Assembly (NCBI GenBank): GCA_900553155.1
Contig: USCM01000015.1
Coordinates: forward strand, 1-15,178
From: an uncultured Prevotella sp.
GTDB taxonomy: Bacteria; Bacteroidota; Bacteroidia; Bacteroidales; Bacteroidaceae
DNA length: 15,178 bases
Direction: 5' to 3'
The notes beneath the pieces are model-generated. The model searched no databases. It saw nothing but the letters and a program-made list of their open reading frames with translations, and was not told the DNA's origin. Shown here in pieces: positions 7,905 to 15,178 of this stretch; the stretch's first letter is position 1; each line of letters begins with the position of its first letter. The translations under genes were made by a program, and so were the position numbers.

Positions 7905-10900
7905 TTATTTGTTAAAGTCCTTCGGCAGCAGTCCAAACTGCTGGTAGAAGCACTTGGTGAAGTAGCTTGGGCTGGTGAATCCCACCATATAGCATACCTC
8001 GTTTACCTTAGAGCGTCCCTCCTTAAGCAGGGTGGCAGCCGCCTTCAGACGCTCAAGCCTTATATAGTTGTTGGGCGAGATGTCGAGAGTGCCTCTAATC
8101 TTGCGGTTGAGGCTTGAGCGGCTCATGTTAAGCTGGGATGCAAGCATGTCTACATTGAAGTCGTTGTTGTCAATGTTCTTCTTCATAACCTCCTTTAGAT
8201 GTGTAAGGAAGTCGGTGTCGGCAGTGCTTATTGATACCGACTCGGAGCTGACGAAGGGCGACTGTATGTATGCCTTCTTTATCTCCTCGCGCTGGCGCAG
8301 CAGGTTGGCAACGGTTTCGGCGAGGTAGTTCATTGAGAACGGCTTGACGATATAGGCGTCGGCACCATTCTCCATACCTTCGAGCTTGGCGCTGTCGGAT
8401 GTTACGGCGGTAAGCAACACAACCGGAATGTGCGAGAATGTGGCGCTCTGCTTGATGTTCTTCAGTAGAGTCATGCCATCCATAGGCTCCATCATGATGT
8501 CGGACACAACGAGGTTGACGGTATGGTCGGCAAGCACTTGCAGTGCCTCCTCGCCATCGTTTGCGGTAAGGATGTTGTAGTCCTTAAGCAGATGCTTGCG
8601 CTCGTAGTCGAGCATCTCGACATTGTCTTCCACAAGCAGCAGCGTGTACTTCTTGTCGCCGTGCTGCTCGGTGTCGTCGGCAGTACGGCTGTCGTCGGCA
8701 GGCATAACAACGGTGGGCTGCTGCTTTATGGGCAGCGACAGGCGAAAGACGTTCATCGTAAGGTCGTCGTCCATAACGAGTGTGCCTCCGTGCAGCTCGG
8801 CAAGCGACTTAGCCATCGCCAGACCTATGCCCGTACCGCTTGCGGTGGTGTGCATGGTGGTGTCGAGACGGAAGAAAGGCTGGAATATCTTGTCGCGCAT
8901 TTCGGGCGGTATGATATTGCCGTCGTTCTTCACTATCAGCGTGAACCGCTCGTCGTCGGCACTTAGCAGAACCGACACACGTGAGGCGCAATACTTAACA
9001 GCGTTGTTGACAAGGTTGCTTACAATCTTCGTAAAGGCCTCGTGGTCGACGTATGCGTGCAGGTTGCTGTTCTGCATGGATATCGACGAGTTGATGCTGC
9101 GCTCGCGCATAACCGAACGGAAGCGGTCGTACACAGCCGTAACGAGCCTCTCGATGTTGCACAGCTCGTAGTTGAGGCGCAGTCCGTCGCGCTCGGTCTT
9201 GCGGAAGTCGAGCAGTTGGTTGATGAGGTCGCTTAGGCGGTTGGTGTTCTTAGCCATAATGTCGAGGTCGTCCTTAACCTCGGCATTGGTTATGCAGCCG
9301 CTGCTGATGATGTTCTCAAGAGGAGCCTTGATAAGCGTTAGCGGTGTGCGTATCTCGTGAGCCACATTGGTGAAGAAGTGAATCTTGCTCTGGTACAGCT
9401 CCTGCTCTTTCTCGTGCTCAAACTTCTCGATGGCCTTCTGCCGTTTCTGCAAAGAGCGTTCGTTGGCATATTTTGCAGCGCGCCACACTATGAAGCACAG
9501 CAGCATAAGGTACAACAGCTTAGCCCAGATAGACAGCAGGAAGTGAGGTCGTACATCTATCTTAAGCTCAAGCTCGTCCTTGCTCCACTGGTTGTGGTAG
9601 TCCTTCATACGTACACGCAGCTTGTACGAGCCCGACGGCAAATTGCTGTAGGCAATGATATGGTCGGCACGTATGGGCTGCCAGTCGCGGTCGAAGCCCT
9701 CGAGCTTATACTCTATCTCAAGTCCGAGAGTGTTGGCATAGTCGAGAGGCACAACGTGCAGCGCGAAGGAGTTTTGCGAGTGGGCAAGCGACAGCTCCTT
9801 TGTAAAGACGATGTTCTTCTCCAAAGGCGAGTTGGGGCTGAAGTTGTTGATAGCCTCGTTGCCTATGTTGAGCTGCGTAACCACAAGCTTTGGCAAGCGT
9901 ACGTTGTTGTTGAGCTTCTCGGGCGCAAAGCGTATGATGCCGCTAAGGCTACCCAGATATATCTTGCCGTCCTTTGCTAGGAGCGACGAGTTGTAGTTGA
10001 ACTGGTTGTCAAGCAGAAGGCTGTTGTTGCTGTAGCTGCGCAGCTGCTTGGTGGACGGGTTGTAGCTCACAAGTCCGGCGTATGTGGTGAACCATAGACA
10101 GCCATGGCGGTCTTCCACAATTCGGAAGATGGTAGAGCCTATGTTGTTGCGTCCCACCATAAACTGCTTAAGCTGTTTGTCGGTGCGGTCGTAGCGGTAG
10201 GCGCCTCCTCCCTGTGTGGTAACCCATACAGTGCCCTCGTTGTCCTCAAATATGGTGAGGGCCTTGTTGGATGTAAGGCCGCTGTTGTGGGCGGTAAAGT
10301 TGGTCCACCTGCTGCTGTTGGGCGGCAACATATACACACCATTGGTTTGTGTGGCAACCCATAGGCACCCCTTCGAGTCGAAGGCGATGTTGTTGATAAG
10401 CACCGGTGGAACGCCGGCAATGTAGTCGAAGCGGTCGGTGGCAGAGTTGTATCGGCATACACCGCGTATGGTGCCAAGGTAGATGGAGCCATTGGGTGCA
10501 CGGCAGATACTGATGATGGTGTTGTCGTGCAGGTCGCCGGGACGGTTGCTGGCAAGGAAGGTGCGCACCACTTGCTTAGAGTTGGTGTCGATGATACGCA
10601 GTCCGTATGAGAACGAACCTACCCAAAGACGGTCGCCGTCTATGCACAGGCCGTGGACGTTGGGGAAGCTCTCGCTATCCTTTATATACTGTATCTCGCC
10701 CGTTTGAGGGTTCATGCAGTTCAGTCCGGCATCCTCGGTGCCAATCCATACAAGCCCGTTGCGGTCTTGCACCATCTCTCGCACACGTCTGCCGTGCATA
10801 TTGCCTTGCGGCACAAAGCGCTCAAACAGAGGGTTGGTGTTAGGCAGATAGTTGACGCCACCGAAGTAGGAGCCAGCCCACATGCCACCGTCACGGTCCT

Positions 10901-11840
10901 GAAACAGGCAGTAGAGCGGATTGTCGGACAACGAGAAGGGGTCGGCAGGGTTGTACATAAAGTGTTGCACGGAGCGTGTCGCCACATTATATATATAAAG
11001 TCCCATTTCGGACGCAGCCCAAATCTCGTTCTGCTTCTGTGCCACCATTCTCACAAATATATTCTTGCCGTCGTATCTGTCGGCAATAATGTTGCATTGT
11101 CTGGTGCTTGTGTTTACCTCGCACAGGCCGTGTCGGTCGGCACCGATATATAGCCGGTCGGCAGAGTAGGGCAGTATGGACGACACTATGTCGTTGGCAA
11201 AGGGGTGCGAGCCGTCGGCAGCGGTGAATGGCTGCACGTTGCGCAGCGACAGGTCGGCACAGTATAGACCATCGCCGAAGAGTCCTAACCATATACGGTT
11301 GTCCTTGCCAAGACTCATGCCCACAACATTGCTGTAGCCAGGCAGAGGGTTGTTGGTAAGAGAGCGTTCCTTGATGTCGTAGCGAAAGACGCCCTGCTCG
11401 TTGGCAGAGATGTATATGTATCGGTTGTTGCCGGTTATAACATTTACCGAATTGGTAATGAGGGTACCTCCGGCAGTCTTGGTGTTGAAATGGTGGAACG
11501 AGTCGGTCATCGGATTGTATATCCACACACCAATGTCGGTGCCCACCCAGATGTTGCCGTCGGCATCCTCGTAAAGCGATGTAATGAAGTCGCTTTGCAG
11601 GCTATGCTCGTCGTTGTAGGCACGATAAATCTTGAAGGATGTGCCGTCGAAGCGGTTTAGTCCTTCCTTTGTTCCAATCCAGATAAAACCGGTACGGTCT
11701 TGCATAATGGTGTAGACGGTGCTCTGCGAGAGTCCGTTCTGTACGCCGTAGTGCTTAAACATATAGCTTGCCTTGCCTTGCATTGGGCAAAGCAAGGCAA
11801 GCAATGTTAGTAGGCAGGTAATGATATTGTTCTTATTCAT
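7905..11840 (-). CDS. Hybrid two-component system (HTCS) sensor/regulator of a glycan-utilisation locus
   Basis: A 1311-residue one-protein signalling chain. A signal peptide (1-~24) leads into a periplasmic sensor of fourteen Reg_prop repeats, each with a W/Y-(V/I/L)-G-(T/S)-like core (first near residues 51-66, last near 626-640), consistent with two seven-bladed propellers. A Y_Y_Y immunoglobulin-like domain (~690-765) and one membrane segment (~768-790) follow. The cytoplasmic part holds HisKA with H828 in HEIRTP, HATPase_c with the N-box at 941-948 and GTGIGLA at 1002-1008, a receiver domain with E1071/D1072, phospho-acceptor D1114, T1144 and K1166, and an AraC-type helix-turn-helix (~1208-1309). 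All catalytic residues are present. Such proteins bind oligosaccharides in the periplasm and switch on neighbouring enzyme genes; here the GH43-epimerase lies 36 bp downstream. Its own promoter seems to lie in the 114-bp gap upstream. The signal-peptide codons contain a long hairpin (11766-11802). The ligand is not identifiable from sequence. Confidence 0.95.
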   Translation of the reverse strand: MNKNNIITCLLTLLALLCPMQGKASYMFKHYGVQNGLSQSTVYTIMQDRTGFIWIGTKEGLNRFDGTSFKIYRAYNDEHSLQSDFITSLYEDADGNIWVGTDIGVWIYNPMTDSFHHFNTKTAGGTLITNSVNVITGNNRYIYISANEQGVFRYDIKERSLTNNPLPGYSNVVGMSLGKDNRIWLGLFGDGLYCADLSLRNVQPFTAADGSHPFANDIVSSILPYSADRLYIGADRHGLCEVNTSTRQCNIIADRYDGKNIFVRMVAQKQNEIWAASEMGLYIYNVATRSVQHFMYNPADPFSLSDNPLYCLFQDRDGGMWAGSYFGGVNYLPNTNPLFERFVPQGNMHGRRVREMVQDRNGLVWIGTEDAGLNCMNPQTGEIQYIKDSESFPNVHGLCIDGDRLWVGSFSYGLRIIDTNSKQVVRTFLASNRPGDLHDNTIISICRAPNGSIYLGTIRGVCRYNSATDRFDYIAGVPPVLINNIAFDSKGCLWVATQTNGVYMLPPNSSRWTNFTAHNSGLTSNKALTIFEDNEGTVWVTTQGGGAYRYDRTDKQLKQFMVGRNNIGSTIFRIVEDRHGCLWFTTYAGLVSYNPSTKQLRSYSNNSLLLDNQFNYNSSLLAKDGKIYLGSLSGIIRFAPEKLNNNVRLPKLVVTQLNIGNEAINNFSPNSPLEKNIVFTKELSLAHSQNSFALHVVPLDYANTLGLEIEYKLEGFDRDWQPIRADHIIAYSNLPSGSYKLRVRMKDYHNQWSKDELELKIDVRPHFLLSIWAKLLYLMLLCFIVWRAAKYANERSLQKRQKAIEKFEHEKEQELYQSKIHFFTNVAHEIRTPLTLIKAPLENIISSGCITNAEVKDDLDIMAKNTNRLSDLINQLLDFRKTERDGLRLNYELCNIERLVTAVYDRFRSVMRERSINSSISMQNSNLHAYVDHEAFTKIVSNLVNNAVKYCASRVSVLLSADDERFTLIVKNDGNIIPPEMRDKIFQPFFRLDTTMHTTASGTGIGLAMAKSLAELHGGTLVMDDDLTMNVFRLSLPIKQQPTVVMPADDSRTADDTEQHGDKKYTLLLVEDNVEMLDYERKHLLKDYNILTANDGEEALQVLADHTVNLVVSDIMMEPMDGMTLLKNIKQSATFSHIPVVLLTAVTSDSAKLEGMENGADAYIVKPFSMNYLAETVANLLRQREEIKKAYIQSPFVSSESVSISTADTDFLTHLKEVMKKNIDNNDFNVDMLASQLNMSRSSLNRKIRGTLDISPNNYIRLERLKAAATLLKEGRSKVNEVCYMVGFTSPSYFTKCFYQQFGLLPKDFNK
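11766..11802 (-). repeat. 16-bp hairpin made of inverted CTTGC/GCAAR triplets inside the HTCS 5' coding region
   Basis: On the plus strand CTTGC occurs three times in tandem (11767-11781), and three GCAAR units (GCAAA, GCAAG, GCAAG) follow at 11787-11801, with ATTGG between. With the flanking G11766 and C11802 the arms are 16 nt each and the loop is 5 nt. The only non-Watson-Crick position pairs as U-G in the minus-strand mRNA, so the RNA helix is continuous. It begins 38 nt after the A of the start codon and covers roughly codons 13-25, the hydrophobic part and end of the signal peptide. Confidence 0.8.
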
Positions 11841-11871
11841 AAACAGATTGTTTCGTATTGTATTTGCGACT

Positions 11872-11879
11872 CAAAATTA
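11872..11879 (-). promoter_or_regulatory. Probable Bacteroidota -7 promoter element upstream of the HTCS
   Basis: On the minus strand this reads TAATTTTG, an exact match to the Bacteroidota -7 consensus TAnnTTTG, 31 bp before the HTCS start codon. That spacing would give a 5' leader of roughly 25 nt. No good TTTG/TTG -33 element is found at the usual 19-21 nt upstream spacing, so the call rests on one box in an AT-rich gap. It suggests that the regulator is transcribed on its own as well as, or instead of, by read-through from the upstream gene. Confidence 0.45.
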
Positions 11880-11925
11880 CTAATAAATCACAATATCCGT
11901 ATCATCATTCAGTTCTTATTTTTTT

Positions 11926-11949
11926 GCTGCGTGCTTAAATGCACGCAGC
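11926..11949 (-). repeat. Perfect 9-bp inverted repeat just after a stop codon (terminator-like, but A/T tract misplaced)
   Basis: GCTGCGTGC (11926-11934) and GCACGCAGC (11941-11949) are perfect complements around a TTAAAT loop. It begins 5 nt past the TAA of the gene at 11955-13958. On the minus strand the stem is followed by seven A residues (the T run at 11919-11925), not by T residues, and read on the plus strand the T run precedes the stem. It therefore lacks the U tract of a standard intrinsic terminator in either direction. It may still protect the 3' end of the upstream mRNA or partly separate that unit from the HTCS. Confidence 0.65.
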
Positions 11950-11954
11950 TGTCG

Positions 11955-13958
11955 TTACTTGAGGAAGTTGACCGTGCGCTCGGGCGAGTAGAGCTCCCAA
12001 AGCGATGCCACTGTCCAGCCCGGAGCGAAGAGGTTGTTGTAGAAGCCCTTGCCGTTGCGGCCGTAGTCCCATGTGGTGTGCTGCACAACCTCGGGATAGT
12101 AGCCAGGCTTGGCAATGTCGAAGTGGTGCTCGTTGGTAGGCATCAACTGGCACAGCGACGAGTAGATAACGTCGTACATCTTGGCAAAGCGCTTCTCGCC
12201 GGTTACGGTTGACAGCCACTTGACGATGTGCGGCAGCTCGAAGACAAAGACGTCGATATGGTTGTTCTCTACCGACACGTTGCTCCAACCGCGCGAACGG
12301 AACCCAACGTCGCCGAGCATCTGACCCTTGGCAAACGGCACGTCCCATGTATAGTACCACGACATGGCAAAGTAGGCAGCCTGACGGCAGAGGTCGATGT
12401 AGTGGGCGCGCTCCTTACCCTTGGTCACCATAGCCAAATAATAGGTCGAGGTAACGGCAGCTATGGCAGCCTCCTTGTCCTCACAGTTGGCGTCGAGGGT
12501 AGACGAGAAGTAGTCGCTCTTGGAAATGATGTTCTTCTCCACATAGTCGACAGTGCGCTTTGCGGCTGCAAGGTAGCGCTTGTCGCCAAAGTACTTCCAA
12601 CCCATAACAAGGGTAGATGTAGCCGATGGTGTGCTGCCGCCAGAGGCGTCGATGTCGGTACCGCCGTCGCTGTACTTACGGGCAAAGCTGCCGTTGGGCT
12701 TCTGTATAGCTATAAGGTTGTCGAGCAGGGTGCGCATCTTCTTCTCCCAATCCTTATGCTGGCGTCCGTGCTGGCGCTCGTACTTGAGATAATGCAGTAT
12801 GGCATATACAGCCTCGCTCTGCTGTCGGATAGAGTGGACAACGTTTTTGGGCATGCCCTCGTTGAAGTTGACAAAGTCGTAGAAGTAGCCAGCCGGTGTA
12901 AATCCGTTCTGCTTGAAGCTCTCGATAATGCTCTCGCCCATCTGCTTGAGGTTGTTGTCGCCGTGAGCCTCGCCCCATTCTATCTCGTTGAAGGCATTGA
13001 GCAACACTCTGCCGCAGAAACCAATCTGCATCTCTCGTGCCGGTTTGCAGTCGTTGGTAAGGATCGTAAGACCAGAGTTGTACTTCAAGGGAAAATCGGC
13101 AACGTACGACTCGCGGAAGTAGTTGCACAGCTGTGCCTTGACCTCCTCGGCAGACATCTGCTGCTTGAGGGGCTCTGGCTGCATCTTGTCGAAGCTGTAC
13201 TGCCACATGCTGCTTACAAAGTCGCCATACGATGCTGCCTTGGTTTGGCGTATGCGCCACGTCAGCGTCTTCTCTTCGCCGGCGTTAAGCTTGACAAACG
13301 ACGTAACCGACGGAGCGAGGGTGAGCTTGCGTATGTAGCGTCGAGGTGTCTCCACATAGGGATAGCCAAAGGTGAGCTTGGCCTTGCCCGTCTCGTTGTC
13401 GAAGCCAAGGTAGCCTATAGTGGTGTTGCCGGGGAGTATAATCTCGCCCTGGGTTAGCTGGGTCTGCACGTCGGCAGCGTCCTTCTCTACACGCAGCACG
13501 CTCCAGCCGCTGCCCGTAGTGGTGCTGTACACGCTGGTAAGAGGGGTGGAGAGTCGGTCGTCCCTGAAGTTCCAGCTGCTGCTTGTAGCAAACGAGGGAG
13601 CCTCTTTGGGCGAACGCATATTGCGGTGATACCAGAATCCCGGCATGTAGAACTCGCATCCATCGGTGTTGAGTCCGGTGGCAAGCTGTGCGCCAAAGTT
13701 GAAGTAGACGTCGGCATCGGCCTTTATCTTGACGCTTACAATCTTGTCGTCGCCATCGTTGGTAACGGTCTGCGTAATCTGCATAGGCAAGCGTGTGCCA
13801 CGTGTCTCGTATTTGCCGTTGTCGAGATGCAGCCGGTAAGCCACAGCGTTGTTGCCTGGCTGCTTAATAAGCAGAGACGCCTCAATATCCTGTGCGTAGG
13901 CAGACAATGCGGCAAACGCACCGAGAGTGCTGAGCAAAATAGACTTGTTTATTTTCAT
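11955..13958 (-). CDS. Secreted protein of unrecognised family, likely beta-sandwich plus helical-toroid carbohydrate enzyme
   Basis: A 667-residue protein starting at ATG 13958, chosen because it opens directly into a type I signal peptide (KINKSILLS..., cut near AYAQ, residue 23). An in-frame ATG at 14006 would add 16 non-signal residues and overlap the upstream GH2 gene. Residues ~24-240 are strand-rich and resemble the N-terminal beta-sandwich seen before many helical-barrel glycosidases. From ~265 to 667 the sequence is mostly amphipathic helices with W/Y-rich turns, as in (alpha/alpha)6 toroids: FNEIEWGE (323-330), GYFYDFVNFNEG (357-368), IQKPNGSFARKYSDGG (418-433), TLDANCEDKEAA (487-498), RGWSNVSVENNHIDVF (556-571). 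E327, E330, D361, E367, D431, D489 and D494 are candidate acidic active-site residues. I do not recognise the family; it lacks an obvious DUF1680 (GH127/GH146) signature. It lies 20 bp after the GH2 stop, so the two are almost surely co-transcribed and probably act on the same periplasmic glycan. Glycosidase, lyase or sugar epimerase all remain possible. Confidence 0.8.
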   Translation of the reverse strand: MKINKSILLSTLGAFAALSAYAQDIEASLLIKQPGNNAVAYRLHLDNGKYETRGTRLPMQITQTVTNDGDDKIVSVKIKADADVYFNFGAQLATGLNTDGCEFYMPGFWYHRNMRSPKEAPSFATSSSWNFRDDRLSTPLTSVYSTTTGSGWSVLRVEKDAADVQTQLTQGEIILPGNTTIGYLGFDNETGKAKLTFGYPYVETPRRYIRKLTLAPSVTSFVKLNAGEEKTLTWRIRQTKAASYGDFVSSMWQYSFDKMQPEPLKQQMSAEEVKAQLCNYFRESYVADFPLKYNSGLTILTNDCKPAREMQIGFCGRVLLNAFNEIEWGEAHGDNNLKQMGESIIESFKQNGFTPAGYFYDFVNFNEGMPKNVVHSIRQQSEAVYAILHYLKYERQHGRQHKDWEKKMRTLLDNLIAIQKPNGSFARKYSDGGTDIDASGGSTPSATSTLVMGWKYFGDKRYLAAAKRTVDYVEKNIISKSDYFSSTLDANCEDKEAAIAAVTSTYYLAMVTKGKERAHYIDLCRQAAYFAMSWYYTWDVPFAKGQMLGDVGFRSRGWSNVSVENNHIDVFVFELPHIVKWLSTVTGEKRFAKMYDVIYSSLCQLMPTNEHHFDIAKPGYYPEVVQHTTWDYGRNGKGFYNNLFAPGWTVASLWELYSPERTVNFLK

Positions 13959-13978
13959 AATGGTAATGTGTATTGTTT

Positions 13979-15178
13979 TTAGTTGTTGTTGTCTAAGGCA
14001 TGGCAAAGTGCATTGTTGGCTTTAGCCACACGTTTGGCGTCGACCTTAAGCACCTTGCGGTCGTAGGTTACGAGACCGTTGACCTCGCCCTCCACGTCGG
14101 TGGTTTGGGTATATACGGCAGCCGAGAAACCAGTCTTGACAAGCTGTTGCAGCTTGTCGGTATACTCGACGTATCGGTTTGTAACCTCCTTGACGTTCTT
14201 GAATTCGGCATATCCCCAGTTCTTGTCGTCTTGCCATAGATGTCCCTTGACGGGAAGTCCGAGTCCGCCGTATTCGCCAAGAACGGTAGGGCGGTTGGCA
14301 TCGTATAGCATAATGGACGGGTCGGGGTAGTGATGTATGTCGAGCATGTCGCCCACGGCATAGTGGTTGCCGCCGCTTGCGGGGTTGACAAGACGTGTAG
14401 GGTCGTAGGCTTTAGTCCATTCCACAATTTCTTGTGTCTTGAACTGTCCCCAACGCTCGTTGAAGGGAGTCCATGTAACGATGCAGGGATAAGGCTGCAA
14501 GGCGTCGATAATCTCTTTCCATTCGTTGCGGAAGTTGTTCTCCGACTCGGCGCTGTGCTTTACCTCGGCTCCGTTGTAGAAGTTGTACATCTGCCACTCG
14601 GGCCAAGAGTCGCCGCACGGCATATCCTGCCATACAAGCACGCCAAGACGGTCGCACCATGTGTACCAACGGGCAGGCTCCGTCTTCATGTGCTTGCGTA
14701 TCATGTTGAAGCCAAGACGCTTTGCCAGTTCGATGTCGTAGCGCAGGGCTTCGTCGTTGGGAGCGGTGTACAGTCCGTCGGGCCAATAGCCCTGGTCAAG
14801 CGGACCCATCTGGAAGATGTCGCGGTTGTTGAGCTGTATGCGCATAATGCCGTTGGCGTCGCGTCGTGTCGAAATCTTGCGCATAGCGGCATAGCTCTCC
14901 ACCTTGTCCACCTGCTTGCCGTCCTTGAACAGACTTATATTAGCCGTATACAGGTACGGATCGTCAGGGCTCCATAGGTGCGGATTGTCGATAGTAAGGT
15001 CGACAGGCTGTCCGGCGGCTGCCTTGCCAGTGGCTACAATCTTCTTGCCGTCTGATACAGTAACCTCCACAATGCCCTCGTGCGTACTGGTAAGAGGTGT
15101 AATGCAAAGGCGGTTGTTGTCGATATCGCTTACAGTGTTAAGGGCTGTGATGTGGTGGGCGGCTACCGGCTCAATCCA
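13979..15178 (-). CDS. Glycoside hydrolase family 2 enzyme, N-terminal part cut by window
   Basis: The frame is open to the window edge, so the 399 visible residues are the C-terminal part; a GTG at 15070 is an internal valine. The fragment opens with WIEPVA, the end of the GH2 sugar-binding domain, continues with an immunoglobulin-like domain ending LWSPDDPYLY, then a TIM barrel. The expected acid/base is the glutamate in TPFNERWG (codon 14456-14458) and the nucleophile the glutamate in VLGEYGG (codon 14273-14275), both present, so the enzyme should be a retaining exo-glycosidase. GH2 activities include beta-galactosidase, beta-glucuronidase, beta-mannosidase and alpha-L-arabinopyranosidase, and I cannot choose among them. 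The barrel ends soon after its last strands and no extra C-terminal domain follows. Full-length relatives are usually 850-1000 residues, so about half the gene lies outside. It is the first visible gene of the minus-strand cluster, 20 bp before the next start. Confidence 0.88.
   Translation of the reverse strand, partial: WIEPVAAHHITALNTVSDIDNNRLCITPLTSTHEGIVEVTVSDGKKIVATGKAAAGQPVDLTIDNPHLWSPDDPYLYTANISLFKDGKQVDKVESYAAMRKISTRRDANGIMRIQLNNRDIFQMGPLDQGYWPDGLYTAPNDEALRYDIELAKRLGFNMIRKHMKTEPARWYTWCDRLGVLVWQDMPCGDSWPEWQMYNFYNGAEVKHSAESENNFRNEWKEIIDALQPYPCIVTWTPFNERWGQFKTQEIVEWTKAYDPTRLVNPASGGNHYAVGDMLDIHHYPDPSIMLYDANRPTVLGEYGGLGLPVKGHLWQDDKNWGYAEFKNVKEVTNRYVEYTDKLQQLVKTGFSAAVYTQTTDVEGEVNGLVTYDRKVLKVDAKRVAKANNALCHALDNNN

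Noticed and set aside
12228..13457. A 409-residue open frame on the plus strand antisense to the unassigned secreted protein
   Set aside because: Its composition (V, L, H, R rich, no domain) is that of a mirror frame of GC-rich codons. The minus-strand frame has a signal peptide, plausible fold and operon position.
11955..13958. Assignment of the unassigned gene to GH127/GH146 (DUF1680) beta-L-arabinofuranosidases
   Set aside because: The general layout and context fit, but I could not see the family's characteristic cysteine/glutamate zinc-site motifs, so naming it would be a guess.
13959..14006. Longer start (ATG at 14006) for the unassigned secreted protein
   Set aside because: It would add 16 residues ahead of a normal signal peptide and overlap the GH2 stop by 28 bp. 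ATG 13958 explains the secretion signal directly.

Overview
The window looks like a chromosomal segment of a Bacteroidota bacterium, most likely order Bacteroidales (Prevotellaceae or Muribaculaceae-like; the genus cannot be told from the sequence). The main reasons are a TamA-type barrel carried on a lipoprotein (TamL), a one-piece hybrid two-component regulator with a Reg_prop/Y_Y_Y sensor and AraC output, Bacteroidales-style polysaccharide-utilisation enzymes, and a promoter element of the TAnnTTTG type. Shine-Dalgarno signals are largely absent. Coding density is very high and codons are fairly GC-rich.

Left part (1-5744, plus strand): the 3' part of tamB, then tamL after a 66-bp gap. Together they should form the Bacteroidota version of the translocation and assembly module: an AsmA-like periplasm-spanning protein and its outer-membrane Omp85 barrel. 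The gap contains a G-rich imperfect hairpin followed by three GGGG runs at 6-nt spacing.

Right part (5769-15178, minus strand, read right to left): a glycan-utilisation cluster made of a truncated GH2 glycosidase, a secreted all-helical-looking protein of unrecognised family (20 bp downstream), a hybrid two-component system (HTCS), and a GH43-aldose 1-epimerase fusion enzyme (36 bp after the HTCS). The two units converge with only 24 bp between stop codons. The enzymes suggest periplasmic breakdown of an arabinose/galactose/xylose-containing plant glycan, with the HTCS sensing a released oligosaccharide. No SusC/SusD pair lies in the window, so the cluster probably continues beyond its right edge.

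The observations most worth a second look are: (i) the unassigned secreted protein at 11955-13958, a candidate new carbohydrate-active enzyme; (ii) the GH43-mutarotase fusion with both active sites apparently intact; (iii) a 16-bp hairpin built from three inverted CTTGC/GCAAR units inside the signal-peptide codons of the HTCS; (iv) a perfect 9-bp hairpin just after the stop of the unassigned gene with its A/T tract on the wrong side for a standard terminator, next to a probable HTCS promoter. No tRNA, rRNA, CRISPR array, insertion sequence or transposase was seen. No gene-free stretch exceeds about 115 bp.
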